Below, piece after piece: positions 1 to 8,498 of a stretch of 64,000 nucleotides of DNA. The notes under the pieces were generated by a model, which had not been told where the DNA came from, searched no databases, and was given only the letters and a program-made list of their open reading frames with translations. Made by a program: the position numbers and the translations under genes. Position 1 is the stretch's first letter. Every line of letters starts with the position of its first letter. The DNA comes from an uncultured Prevotellaceae bacterium (GTDB taxonomy: Bacteria; Bacteroidota; Bacteroidia; Bacteroidales; Bacteroidaceae): assembly GCA_902792635.1 (NCBI GenBank), contig CADBAG010000008.1:88231-152230 (forward strand), read 5' to 3'.

Positions 1-76
1 CAGGCTGCGTCACTGCGTTCCTTGCCTGGGGTTATTCAGAGTCAGCCTCTTCGAGGCTGTGAAGTGATACCACCCC
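1..76. repeat. partial intergenic palindromic element (family A)
   Basis: The left edge carries a CCTGGGG box and a GCCTCTTCGAGGC palindrome with the spacing seen at 15.27-15.48 kb, so it is a cut copy of the same element. No gene is supported here; an opposite-strand ORF across it has no recognisable product. Confidence 0.6.
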
Positions 77-158
77 AAAAATAATACTGAGTAGTTACCA
101 TTTTGTATTAAAAAACATAATAAAAAGGAAAAAGCGCTCGTAATTGGTCTATTCTTAG

Positions 159-166
159 TAAATTTG
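159..166 (+). promoter_or_regulatory. -7 box TAAATTTG
   Basis: Matches the Bacteroidales -7 consensus TAnnTTTG and lies 24 bp before the ATG at 191. It rules out the upstream ATG at 164, which would fall inside the promoter. No convincing -33 box is seen. Confidence 0.55.
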
Positions 167-190
167 CAGCTAAAAAGTAAATTACGCGCA

Positions 191-1351
191 ATGAACAAAC
201 TGTTTTCGCACGTCGTCATTCTCATCGCGGCTGCCTTCTCACTCACATCCTGTCTCAGTGACAACGATGAAAGTGAAACAACATACTACACGGATACGGC
301 TATCTCGTCGTTCTCCTTGGGTACGCTCAATATCACGTATCACACCACGGCGAGCGACGGCGTGACGGACTCTACCTATAAGTCGACCTTCTCAGCCAGT
401 TCCTATGCTTTTGACATCGACCAGCAGAAGGGGACCATCGCCAATGAGGACTCGCTGCCCGTGGGTACCGATGCCGCACATTGCCTTGCTACGATCAACA
501 CCGTCAACAGTGGCACCGTGCTCCTCGTGCTGACCTCATCTACCGGCGCAGACAGTCTGGCCTATTACTCATCCTCCGATTCCATCGACTTCACGTCACC
601 CGTTCGTCTCCGTGTGTATAACATGGAGGGATCGGCTTACCGCAACTATATCGTCACTGTGAATGTCCACAAGCAGAAGGAGAACCAGTTCTCCTGGCAG
701 GAGGGGACCTTCGACATCAGCAGTCTTGTGCAACACGAAGACGGCGTCATCGGCAAGACGAACAAATACCGCTACGCCATCATCGGCTCCAGGCTCATGC
801 GCTCACCCATCGCAGGCGGCACATGGACAGAGGAGAAACTCGATGAAGATTCTTCGCTGCTGCCTACTAAGGATGTCAACTTCATTGTTGCGCCGATGGC
901 ATCAGACACGACCCTCTACAACATCTTCCTCATCGGCAGTCGTGACGGCAAGGTCATGCGCTGGAGCAAGGTCGAGGACGACGACGATGCCTCACAGGTA
1001 TGGACCTACTACGACGATGACGAGTACGTGAAGAAGACCCTGCCGTACCTCGCCAACATGAAAGCCGTGCTCTATGGCGACAGCATCATCGCTACCGGCG
1101 GTGACTTCTCCGCTGTCTACACCAGTCCCGACTGGGGGCTGACGTGGAACAAGAGCAGTCTCTTTGCACTCCCGACAGCCTTCGGCAACACCCCGGGCGC
1201 CTTCGAGATGGCTGTCGACAAGAACAATATCCTCTACATCAAGCGCGACGATGCCTCTACCGGCTGGTACGGTCGTCTGTCACAGCTCGGCTGGAGCGAT
1301 GAACAGCGCGTGTTCACAAAGGCAAAGGCATGGCGTCGGATAAAAGAATAA
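191..1351 (+). CDS. DUF6242-type surface lipoprotein
   Basis: 386 residues. The N-terminus is a lipoprotein signal: MNKLF, a hydrophobic run, then the lipobox LTSC with Cys near residue 20 followed by SDNDE, which suits outer-membrane sorting. The body is rich in beta-strand-like segments with WTEE, GLTWNKSS and FGNTPGAF stretches resembling Kelch/sialidase-like repeats. I assign DUF6242 from overall resemblance and from the neighbourhood, since this family typically precedes the DUF6089/UppS/BamA block in Bacteroidales. The start at 191 was chosen because the longer ORF start overlaps the promoter. Function is unknown; it probably sits at the cell surface. Confidence 0.75.
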   Translation: MNKLFSHVVILIAAAFSLTSCLSDNDESETTYYTDTAISSFSLGTLNITYHTTASDGVTDSTYKSTFSASSYAFDIDQQKGTIANEDSLPVGTDAAHCLATINTVNSGTVLLVLTSSTGADSLAYYSSSDSIDFTSPVRLRVYNMEGSAYRNYIVTVNVHKQKENQFSWQEGTFDISSLVQHEDGVIGKTNKYRYAIIGSRLMRSPIAGGTWTEEKLDEDSSLLPTKDVNFIVAPMASDTTLYNIFLIGSRDGKVMRWSKVEDDDDASQVWTYYDDDEYVKKTLPYLANMKAVLYGDSIIATGGDFSAVYTSPDWGLTWNKSSLFALPTAFGNTPGAFEMAVDKNNILYIKRDDASTGWYGRLSQLGWSDEQRVFTKAKAWRRIKE

Positions 1352-1377
1352 GAGAATAAGAAACTAATAAAAGCCAA

Positions 1378-2058
1378 ATGCTTAAGCATACCGTCATTGC
1401 CATTGTGGCTCTGCTCCTTTGCATGAATGTGCAGGCACAGGACGACCCTGAATACCGCTTCGAGGTCGGAGCAGGCATCGGCATGACAGGCTACTTAGGC
1501 GACTACAACGGCTGTCTCACAAAAGACCTGCAGCCGGCTGCGAGTTTCGTGGGGAGATACAATTTCAACCCATGGATGGCACTCCGGCTGAATATCGGCT
1601 ACGGCAAGCTCAAAGGGTCCTCCGACGATGTCAAGACGTGGTACACCGATGAGCAGGCGCGGAACTACTCGTTCAACAACAGTTTGATAGACCTCGCGGC
1701 TATCTACGAGTACAACTTCCTGCCTTACGGCACAGGGCGCGACTACCGAGGCGCCAAGCGACTGACACCGTTCGTCATGGGCGGAATGGGACTGACGATG
1801 GTCAAGACGACCGACAAGACACAGGCGGCAATGATCGTACCGTTAGGTCTCGGCGTTAAATATAAGATGAGTGAGCGCGTCAACATCGGCCTCGAATGGG
1901 CGGTCTGCTTCTCTACAAGCGACTGGCTCGACGGCAGAAAAGACCCTTACGACATACAGAGCAGCGGACTGTTCAAGAACACGGACGCCTATCAGCGCCT
2001 CCAGCTGTCATTGACCTACAGTTTCTCAGCCCGCTGTCTGAACTGCAACAAAGAATAG
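1378..2058 (+). CDS. DUF6089 outer-membrane beta-barrel protein (PorG-like)
   Basis: 226 residues with a cleavable signal peptide (hydrophobic run ending VQAQ at about residue 20) and alternating beta-strand segments (FEVGAGIGMTGYLGDYNG, FVGRYNFNPWMALRLNIGYG) typical of an eight-strand outer-membrane barrel. The YLGDYNG motif near residue 38 is characteristic of the DUF6089/PorG group, some members of which anchor the type IX secretion machinery. It lies 26 bp after the lipoprotein gene and 20 bp before uppS, so cotranscription is likely. A role in secretion is only suggested by homology. Confidence 0.75.
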   Translation: MLKHTVIAIVALLLCMNVQAQDDPEYRFEVGAGIGMTGYLGDYNGCLTKDLQPAASFVGRYNFNPWMALRLNIGYGKLKGSSDDVKTWYTDEQARNYSFNNSLIDLAAIYEYNFLPYGTGRDYRGAKRLTPFVMGGMGLTMVKTTDKTQAAMIVPLGLGVKYKMSERVNIGLEWAVCFSTSDWLDGRKDPYDIQSSGLFKNTDAYQRLQLSLTYSFSARCLNCNKE

Positions 2059-2078
2059 AATAAAGAGATATATTATAT

Positions 2079-2795
2079 ATGATACCGAAGAGCATCGCCA
2101 TCATCATGGACGGCAACGGCCGTTGGGCCACAGAGCGGGGCAAAGACCGGTCCTATGGTCACCAGGCAGGCGTGGATACCGTCAGACGTATCACCTCAGA
2201 GTGCACGCGCTTGGGAGTGAAATACCTCACGCTCTACACTTTCTCTACGGAGAACTGGAACAGGCCCCAGACGGAGATCCATGCCCTCATGGGTCTCGTC
2301 CTGACAAGTCTTGAGGATGAGATCTTCATGAAGAACAACGTCCGCTTCCGTGTCATCGGTGACGTGGCAAGGCTCCCCAAAGAGGTGCAGGACAAACTGC
2401 ATGAGACGGAGGAGCACACTAAAGGCAACACAGCCATGACCATGGTTGTGGCACTGAGCTATTCGGCACGATGGGAGATCACGAAAGCAGTCAAGGACAT
2501 CACTCGCGAGTGGAAAGAGAACGGCAGACCCGTGGAGGATATCACGGAGGATGTCATCTCCCAGCATCTCGAGACATCGTTCATGCCCGATCCCGACCTG
2601 CTTATCCGCACAGGCGGCGAGTATCGCATCAGTAACTATCTGCTCTGGCAGATCGCCTACACCGAGCTTTATTTCACGCCCGTCTATTGGCCCGACTTCA
2701 CGGAGGACGACCTCCACAAAGCCATCGAGAGCTATGAGAAACGACAGCGCAGGTTCGGCAAGACGGAAGCACAAGTCGCTGACGCTAAAGAATAA
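2079..2795 (+). CDS. uppS: isoprenyl transferase (undecaprenyl diphosphate synthase)
   Basis: 238 residues, normal for cis-prenyltransferases. It makes the C55 lipid carrier used for peptidoglycan and surface glycans by adding isopentenyl units to farnesyl diphosphate. Signature motifs are [12 protein letters not shown] at residues 6-17 (catalytic Asp), [11 protein letters not shown] near 52, and the C-terminal [19 protein letters not shown] and AYTELYF. The gene sits immediately before bamA, as in other Bacteroidales. Confidence 0.95.
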   Translation: MIPKSIAIIMDGNGRWATERGKDRSYGHQAGVDTVRRITSECTRLGVKYLTLYTFSTENWNRPQTEIHALMGLVLTSLEDEIFMKNNVRFRVIGDVARLPKEVQDKLHETEEHTKGNTAMTMVVALSYSARWEITKAVKDITREWKENGRPVEDITEDVISQHLETSFMPDPDLLIRTGGEYRISNYLLWQIAYTELYFTPVYWPDFTEDDLHKAIESYEKRQRRFGKTEAQVADAKE

Positions 2796-2830
2796 AGAAG
2801 AAAGAATAAGGAAGACATTAGCCCGATAGA

Positions 2831-5455
2831 ATGCACTATAACAAGAAGAAAGTAGCAGCTGCCATTATCGCCATGGCGTGCAGCCTTGGCTTAGAGGCAC
2901 AGGAACGTATCATACATCCCGACATCACTTATGCCGGCACACCGCGCACAGTGACCATCGGCGGCTTCTCCGTATCAGGTATGGAGGGCTATGAGGACTA
3001 TATGCTCACAGGTATCTCCGGTCTGTCCGTCGGTCAGCAGATCACGGTGCCGGGAACAGAGATCACAGACGCCGTGAAACGCTATTGGAAGCACGGACTC
3101 TTCTCTGACGTGCAGATCTCTGCCGACTCTATCGTGGGCGACAAGATCTATCTGCATATCGCACTCAAGCCACGGCCGCGCGTGTCGACGATCAACTACT
3201 ACGGTCTGAAGAAGACGGAGCGCGAGGATATGGAGAAGAAGCTCGGTATCCTCAAGGGCGGGCAGATCACGCCTAACATGATCGACCGTGCCAAGATCCT
3301 TGCCAAGAAATATTTCGATGACAAAGGCTATAAGAACGCTGACATCGAGATCAACCAGAAGGACGACCTCTCTCACAAGAACCAGGTCATTCTCGATGTT
3401 GTCATCGACAAGAAGCAGAAGATGAAAGTGCGCCACATCTTCATCGAGGGCAACAACCAGCTGAAGGCCTCGCGCATCAAAGGCGGACTGTTCAAGAAAG
3501 GTGCCTTCGCCAAGACCCATGAGGCGGGGAAGCTCTCTACGTTCCTTAAGTCGAAGAAGTTCACCCCCGAACGCTGGAAAGAAGACAAGGAGAAGCTCAT
3601 TGAGAAATACAATGAGCTCGGCTACCGCGATGCCGCCATCCTCGGCGACAGCGTGTGGAACAACGACCCCAAGCATGTCAATATCTGGATCAAAGTATCC
3701 GAAGGCCAGAAATATTATATCCGTAAGATCCACTGGGTCGGCAACACCGTCTACAACTCCGACTACCTGCAGCGCGTGCTCGGCATGAACCCGGGCGACG
3801 TCTACAACCAGAAGTTGCTCAACAAACGGCTCAAGGATGATGAAGACGCCGTCGGTAACCTCTATTACAACCACGGCTATGTGTTCTCCAGCATCGACCC
3901 CGTGGAGCAGAATATCGAAGGCGACTCCATCGACCTCGAGATGCGTGTGCAGGAGGGTCCGCAGGCCCATCTGTCGCATGTCCGCATCTATGGTAACAAC
4001 CGTCTCTATGAGAACGTCGTGCGCCGTGAGCTCCGTACCAAGCCAGGTGACCTCTTCTCCAAGGAGGCTATCATGCGTTCTTACCGTGAGATCGCCAGCA
4101 TGGGACACTTCGACCCGGAGAAGATCAACCCGGACGTGAAGCCTGACTATGAGTCGGGTACGGTAGACCTGAACTGGATGCTCGAACAGAAGTCGAACGA
4201 CCAGATCGAGTTCTCCCTCGGTTGGGGCCAGACAGGTGTCATCGGACGTATCGGACTGACGCTGAACAACTTCTCCATGGCTAACCTGTTCCGCAAGAAC
4301 AAGGAGCACCGTGGCATCATGCCTATCGGTGACGGTGAGAAGCTCTCCATCAGTGCGCAGACCAACGGTACTTATTATCAGAGCTACAACGCTTCTTACT
4401 CCACCAACTGGTTCGGCGGCAAGCGTCCTAACCAGTTCTCTGTCGGTGTCTACTACTCCAAGCAGACAGATATCAACAGCAACTATTATAACCAGGCGTA
4501 CTATAATAACTACCTCTATAATTATTATGGTTACAACTCCTACGGTTACAACTACTCCAACTACGAGAACTATTACGACCCCGATAAGTATATCCAGCTC
4601 TTCGGTGCCTCTCTCGGCTGGGGTAAGCGTCTGCGGTGGCCTGACGACTACTTCACGCTCTCCGTGCAGGTGGCTTACACGCGCTACATGCTGAAGAACT
4701 GGCGCTACTTCTACCTCATGACAAACGGTAACGCCAACAACCTCAACTTCAGCGTAGCCATCAACCGCTCGTCAACGGATAACCAGCTCTTCCCACGTAC
4801 GGGTTCAGAGTTCTCCGCCAGCGTGACCCTCACTCCGCCATGGTCGCTGTGGGATGGCAAGGACTACAAGAATCTCGCCACGAACGCTTACTCGCCAACG
4901 TATGTCGCTGAGCAGAAGGAGAAATACAAATGGATCGAGTATCACAAATGGTCGTTCAAGTCGAAGACCTACACCGCCCTCACCCCGGGTCAGAAGTGCT
5001 TCGTGCTCATGACACGCGCCGATATAGGACTGCTCGGAAGCTACAACAAATATAAAGAGTCACCGTTCGAGACCTACTACATGGGTGGTGACGGTATGTC
5101 GGGCTACTCATCCTACGCCGGTGAGGAGACCATTGGGCTCCGCGGTTACGACAACGGATCTATCGCATACAACGGCTATGCTTACGACCGCTTCACGCTC
5201 GAGCTCCGCTACCCGTTCCTCCTCGGCAACACGACGATCTACGGACTGACGTTCCTCGAGGGTGGTAACGCCTGGAGCAAGATCCGGCAGTTCAACCCGT
5301 TCGACATGAAACGCTCGGCCGGTGTCGGTGTGCGTATCTATCTGCCTATGGTCGGACTCATGGGTATCGACTGGGGTTACGGATTCGACAAGGACAATGT
5401 CAACGGCACGAAGGGTGGGTCTAACTTCCACTTCGTCCTCGGACAAGAGTTCTGA
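2831..5455 (+). CDS. bamA: outer-membrane protein assembly factor BamA
   Basis: 874 residues. It has a signal peptide (MHYNKKK, hydrophobic run, cleavage near LEAQ), about five POTRA repeats over residues 25-430, and a C-terminal 16-strand barrel ending in Phe (LGQEF), the usual outer-membrane insertion signal. The barrel holds a Tyr/Asn-rich loop around residues 550-590 (YYNQAYYNNYLYNYYGYNSY), probably surface exposed. Periplasmic Skp-like chaperones follow directly, so the group forms an outer-membrane biogenesis operon. The VRGYxG-type signature appears as GLRGYDNGS near residue 770. Confidence 0.93.
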   Translation: MHYNKKKVAAAIIAMACSLGLEAQERIIHPDITYAGTPRTVTIGGFSVSGMEGYEDYMLTGISGLSVGQQITVPGTEITDAVKRYWKHGLFSDVQISADSIVGDKIYLHIALKPRPRVSTINYYGLKKTEREDMEKKLGILKGGQITPNMIDRAKILAKKYFDDKGYKNADIEINQKDDLSHKNQVILDVVIDKKQKMKVRHIFIEGNNQLKASRIKGGLFKKGAFAKTHEAGKLSTFLKSKKFTPERWKEDKEKLIEKYNELGYRDAAILGDSVWNNDPKHVNIWIKVSEGQKYYIRKIHWVGNTVYNSDYLQRVLGMNPGDVYNQKLLNKRLKDDEDAVGNLYYNHGYVFSSIDPVEQNIEGDSIDLEMRVQEGPQAHLSHVRIYGNNRLYENVVRRELRTKPGDLFSKEAIMRSYREIASMGHFDPEKINPDVKPDYESGTVDLNWMLEQKSNDQIEFSLGWGQTGVIGRIGLTLNNFSMANLFRKNKEHRGIMPIGDGEKLSISAQTNGTYYQSYNASYSTNWFGGKRPNQFSVGVYYSKQTDINSNYYNQAYYNNYLYNYYGYNSYGYNYSNYENYYDPDKYIQLFGASLGWGKRLRWPDDYFTLSVQVAYTRYMLKNWRYFYLMTNGNANNLNFSVAINRSSTDNQLFPRTGSEFSASVTLTPPWSLWDGKDYKNLATNAYSPTYVAEQKEKYKWIEYHKWSFKSKTYTALTPGQKCFVLMTRADIGLLGSYNKYKESPFETYYMGGDGMSGYSSYAGEETIGLRGYDNGSIAYNGYAYDRFTLELRYPFLLGNTTIYGLTFLEGGNAWSKIRQFNPFDMKRSAGVGVRIYLPMVGLMGIDWGYGFDKDNVNGTKGGSNFHFVLGQEF

Positions 5456-5491
5456 TAGAGCCGGCTAACGAACTATAACGATTGTGATAAG

Positions 5492-6040
5492 ATGAAAAGA
5501 ACAACTATGATTAAGACACGTATTATAAAATGTATGGTGTTGATCGCGTTAATGACTGCCATGCCCTTCGTGGGGCATGCGCAGAAGTTTGCGCTCATCG
5601 ACATGGAGTATGTACTGAAGAATATCCCTGCTTACGAGCGGGCCAACGAACAGCTTAACCAGGCTTCAAAGAAGTGGCAGGCTGAAGTGGAAGCGCTCAA
5701 CACGGAGGCTTCGACGATGTACAAGAACTATCAAAACGAGCTCGTCTTCCTCTCCAAGGAGCAGAAGAAAGCCAAGCAGGAAGCTATCATGCAGAAAGAG
5801 AAGGAAGCTGCCGACCTCAAGCAGAAATACTTTGCGCCCGAGGGTGAGCTCTTCAAGAAACGCGAGAGCCTCATGCAGCCTATCCAGGAAGAGATCTATA
5901 ACGCTGTGAAAGAGATTTCGGACCTCCGCGGCTACAGTCTCGTGCTCGACCGCTCTTCCGACACGGCCATCATCTTCGGCTCTCCCCGTATCGACATCTC
6001 CGACGAGGTGCTGAAGAAGCTCGGTTATTCAGCCCGCTAA
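5492..6040 (+). CDS. OmpH/Skp family periplasmic chaperone (copy 1)
   Basis: 182 residues: signal peptide cleaved near GHAQ, then FALIDMEYVLKNIPAYERA, a long Lys/Gln/Glu-rich helical hairpin and a compact C-terminal part (GYSLVLDRSSDTAIIFGS). This layout is that of Skp, which holds unfolded outer-membrane proteins on their way to BamA. The start at 5492 is favoured, though Met at 5507 also gives a good signal peptide. It is the first of three tandem OmpH genes after bamA. Confidence 0.88.
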   Translation: MKRTTMIKTRIIKCMVLIALMTAMPFVGHAQKFALIDMEYVLKNIPAYERANEQLNQASKKWQAEVEALNTEASTMYKNYQNELVFLSKEQKKAKQEAIMQKEKEAADLKQKYFAPEGELFKKRESLMQPIQEEIYNAVKEISDLRGYSLVLDRSSDTAIIFGSPRIDISDEVLKKLGYSAR

Positions 6041-6062
6041 CGCTGTGCGCTTCGCTACCCTT

Positions 6063-6093
6063 GTGTCGTGTATGCAGTCGCATAGCGACTGCC
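6063..6093. repeat. 31-nt hairpin repeat (copy 1)
   Basis: A spacer sequence with arms GCAGTCGC and GCGACTGC around an ATA loop, preceded by GTGTCGTGTAT. A second copy lies inverted at 30832-30862 with paired G-to-A and C-to-T changes that keep the stem. Confidence 0.7.
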
Positions 6094-6136
6094 CCCTCAA
6101 AAGAAAAGAACATAACAACAAAAATAACAAAACAAC

Positions 6137-6631
6137 ATGAAAAAGCTTTTATTATTGATCATGCTGATGGCTCCTTTAGCCACCTTCGCACAGAAGTTCG
6201 GCAAGGTTAACACACAGACCATCATGCAGGCACTGCCTGAGATCGCCAAAGTAAACGGTGAGCTCCAGGCTCAGCAGAAGACCTACGAGAACGACTTGAA
6301 GAGCATGCAGGACGAGCTCCAGCGCCAGAGCGACGCTTACGAGAAGGGCAAGAGCACGATGAACGCTACGGCCCAGAAGCAGAAGGAGCAGGAGCTCCAG
6401 ACGCTCTATCAGAAGATCCAGCAGACCTATCAGGACAATCAGCAGGCCCTGCAGAAGAAGCAGCAGGATCTCATGCAGCCTATCGTGACCAAGGTCCGCA
6501 ATGCCATCGACGCTGTCGGTAAGACGGGTGGCTACACGTTCATCTTCGAGGATGGCGTAGCTGTCTATACCGGTGCCAACGTTGAGGATGTGACCTCAAA
6601 GGTACAGGCTGAGATCGCTAAGATGAAGTAA
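6137..6631 (+). CDS. OmpH/Skp family periplasmic chaperone (copy 2)
   Basis: 164 residues with signal peptide MKKLLLLIMLMAPLATFAQ, then KFGKVNTQTIMQALPEIAKVNGEL, a long coiled-coil very rich in Gln (QAQQKTYENDLKSMQDELQRQ) and a short C-terminal domain with YTFIFEDGVAVYTG. It has the typical Skp size. It probably arose with its neighbours by tandem duplication, because all three share the helix-turn-helix hairpin plan but differ strongly in sequence. Confidence 0.9.
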   Translation: MKKLLLLIMLMAPLATFAQKFGKVNTQTIMQALPEIAKVNGELQAQQKTYENDLKSMQDELQRQSDAYEKGKSTMNATAQKQKEQELQTLYQKIQQTYQDNQQALQKKQQDLMQPIVTKVRNAIDAVGKTGGYTFIFEDGVAVYTGANVEDVTSKVQAEIAKMK

Positions 6632-6669
6632 AAAAGTAAAACTATAAAATAATGCCTCGGTACCCAGAC

Positions 6670-6703
6670 TCCCTCCCTACGGGGGAGGGCAGGGGAGAGG
6701 CCT
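6670..6703. repeat. GC-rich palindromic element (family B)
   Basis: CCCTCCCTACGGGGGAGGG plus a short GGGGAGAGGCC tail, ending only 6 bp before the next ATG, so it occupies the leader of the third OmpH gene. The same core recurs at 19.51 and 34.02-34.13 kb. Confidence 0.75.
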
Positions 6704-6709
6704 ATAACT

Positions 6710-7267
6710 ATGAAGAAACTCATTCTCTTATCTTTAGTCGCCGTGGCATCCCTCTCTGCCTCTGCCCAGACAGAAGTGGCAACATTACCAGTGCAGACTA
6801 CCCCTGTCGTTGCTCAGCAGCCTCAGCTCCGCTTCGGCTATGTCAGTTGCGACAGTGCCTTGCATGCACTGCCCGAATATGCTGTGGCCATGAGAAACCT
6901 TAAAGACCTGCGCGCCAAATACGATGCTGAGATGAAACGCGTGGAGGATGAGTTCAACAGTAAGTACGAGCTCTTCCTCGAAGGACAGAGAGACTTTGCA
7001 CCCTCCATCCGACAGAAGAGACAGGCTGAGCTCCAGGAGCTCATGGAGAAAAACATGGCCTTCAAGAAGGAGGCACAGGATCTCCTGAGCAAAGCTGAGA
7101 AAGACGCCATCACCCCTCTCAAAAAGACCATCCAGGCTACCATCACACGTATAGGCCAGCAGAAAGGCCTCGCCTTCGTCGTCAATACCGACGGAGAGAG
7201 CATGCCCTATCTCAACACGACAATGGGCGTAGACATCACAGAGGAGGTCATCAAAGCCTCCAAGTAA
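6710..7267 (+). CDS. OmpH/Skp family periplasmic chaperone (copy 3)
   Basis: 185 residues with a signal peptide ending ASLSASAQ, an extended mature N-terminus (TEVATLPVQTTPVVAQQPQ), then LRFGYVSCDSALHALPEY, a coiled-coil arm and a C-terminal LAFVVNTDGESMPYLN segment. It differs from the other two copies in having a Cys near residue 47 and a longer linker after the signal. The start follows a family B repeat; the stop is 3 bp before murI. Confidence 0.87.
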   Translation: MKKLILLSLVAVASLSASAQTEVATLPVQTTPVVAQQPQLRFGYVSCDSALHALPEYAVAMRNLKDLRAKYDAEMKRVEDEFNSKYELFLEGQRDFAPSIRQKRQAELQELMEKNMAFKKEAQDLLSKAEKDAITPLKKTIQATITRIGQQKGLAFVVNTDGESMPYLNTTMGVDITEEVIKASK

Positions 7268-7269
7268 TT

Positions 7270-8133
7270 ATGGAACAGGTCAACGATAAGAACATCAACA
7301 ACCATTTCCCACAGGAGCCGGGACCCATTGGAATCTTCGACTCTGGCTACGGCGGGCTGACGATCCTACACGGGATCAGACAGCTGCTGCCACAATACAA
7401 CTATATCTATCTCGGCGACAACGCACGGGCACCCTATGGCCCGCGTTCCTTCGATGTCGTCTATGAGTTCACCCGTCAGGCTGTCGACCGCCTTTTCTCC
7501 ATGGGTTGCCAGCTTGTCATCATCGGATGTAACACCGCATCTGCCAAAGCGCTGCGCTCTATCCAGCAGAACGACCTGCCCCACTGGGATCCCAAGCGCC
7601 GCGTCCTCGGCGTCATACGACCGACAGCAGAGATCATCGGAAACATCACACGCAACAACCATGTCGGTCTGCTCGCCACGGAAGGGACCGTGAAGAGTCA
7701 GAGCTACGACATGGAGATACACAAACTCTGGCCCGACATCAAAGTGACAGGCCAGGCATGCCCATTCTGGGTCGCCCTCGTCGAATACAATGAAGCCGAC
7801 TCTCCCGGAGCTGACTACTTCGTCAAGAAACGTATCGACCAACTGCTTCAGCAAGACCCGGACATCGACACCATCATCCTCGGCTGCACCCATTTCCCGC
7901 TCCTCATGCCGAAGATCCTTAAATATACCCCTCCAGGGATCACCATCGTACCACAAGGCGAATATGTCGCCTCCAGCCTCAAGGATTATCTGAACCGCCA
8001 TACCGACATGGAGCAGAAACTCACCAAAGGCGGACAGGTGACCTACTATACAACAGAGAACACAGAGAAATTCAAGAAGTCGGCCACCATCTTCCTCTAC
8101 GAGGAGATAGAGGCACACCATATTGAACTTTAA
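7270..8133 (+). CDS. murI: glutamate racemase
   Basis: 287 residues, slightly longer than most MurI because of a short N-terminal extension (MEQVNDKNINNHFPQEPG). It interconverts L- and D-glutamate for peptidoglycan. Motifs: IGIFDSGYGGLTIL (catalytic Asp region), YLGDNARAPYG, IGCNTASA with the first catalytic Cys and ILGCTHFPLL with the second. It is tightly coupled to the OmpH gene upstream (3-bp gap), fitting an envelope-biogenesis operon. Confidence 0.95.
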   Translation: MEQVNDKNINNHFPQEPGPIGIFDSGYGGLTILHGIRQLLPQYNYIYLGDNARAPYGPRSFDVVYEFTRQAVDRLFSMGCQLVIIGCNTASAKALRSIQQNDLPHWDPKRRVLGVIRPTAEIIGNITRNNHVGLLATEGTVKSQSYDMEIHKLWPDIKVTGQACPFWVALVEYNEADSPGADYFVKKRIDQLLQQDPDIDTIILGCTHFPLLMPKILKYTPPGITIVPQGEYVASSLKDYLNRHTDMEQKLTKGGQVTYYTTENTEKFKKSATIFLYEEIEAHHIEL

Positions 8134-8144
8134 CAAATACAACC

Positions 8145-8480
8145 ATGCAAGAGACAAGACAAAACAAGATAGCACGCCTGCTCCAGAAGGAGTTGGCAGA
8201 GATTTTCCAAAATCAGACACGTCAGACCCACGGCATCCTCGTGAGTGTCACCCGCGTACGCATCAGTCCGGACCTCAGCATCTGCACGGCTTACCTGAGC
8301 GTCTTCCCGCCCGCCAAAGCCGAGGAGATCATCGAGAATATCCGCAAGAACGAGAAGACCATACGCTACGACCTCGGCAAGCGCGTACACAACCAGCTCC
8401 GTATCATCCCCGAGCTCCGTTTCTTCCAGGACGACAGCCTCGACTACATGGAGCATATCGACAGTCTGCTGAAAAAATAA
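8145..8480 (+). CDS. rbfA: 30S ribosome-binding factor A
   Basis: 111 residues, the usual size. RbfA is a KH-like protein that helps mature the 5' end of 16S rRNA in the 30S subunit. Visible hallmarks are the N-terminal RQNKIARLLQKELAEIF helix, VSVTRVRISPDLSICTAYLSV and the C-terminal RIIPELRFFQDDSLDYMEHI, which matches the family ending P.L.F..D.S...G..I. It lies 11 bp after murI and 18 bp before the permease gene. Confidence 0.93.
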   Translation: MQETRQNKIARLLQKELAEIFQNQTRQTHGILVSVTRVRISPDLSICTAYLSVFPPAKAEEIIENIRKNEKTIRYDLGKRVHNQLRIIPELRFFQDDSLDYMEHIDSLLKK

Positions 8481-8498
8481 TAAGGAATAATTAGCAAG

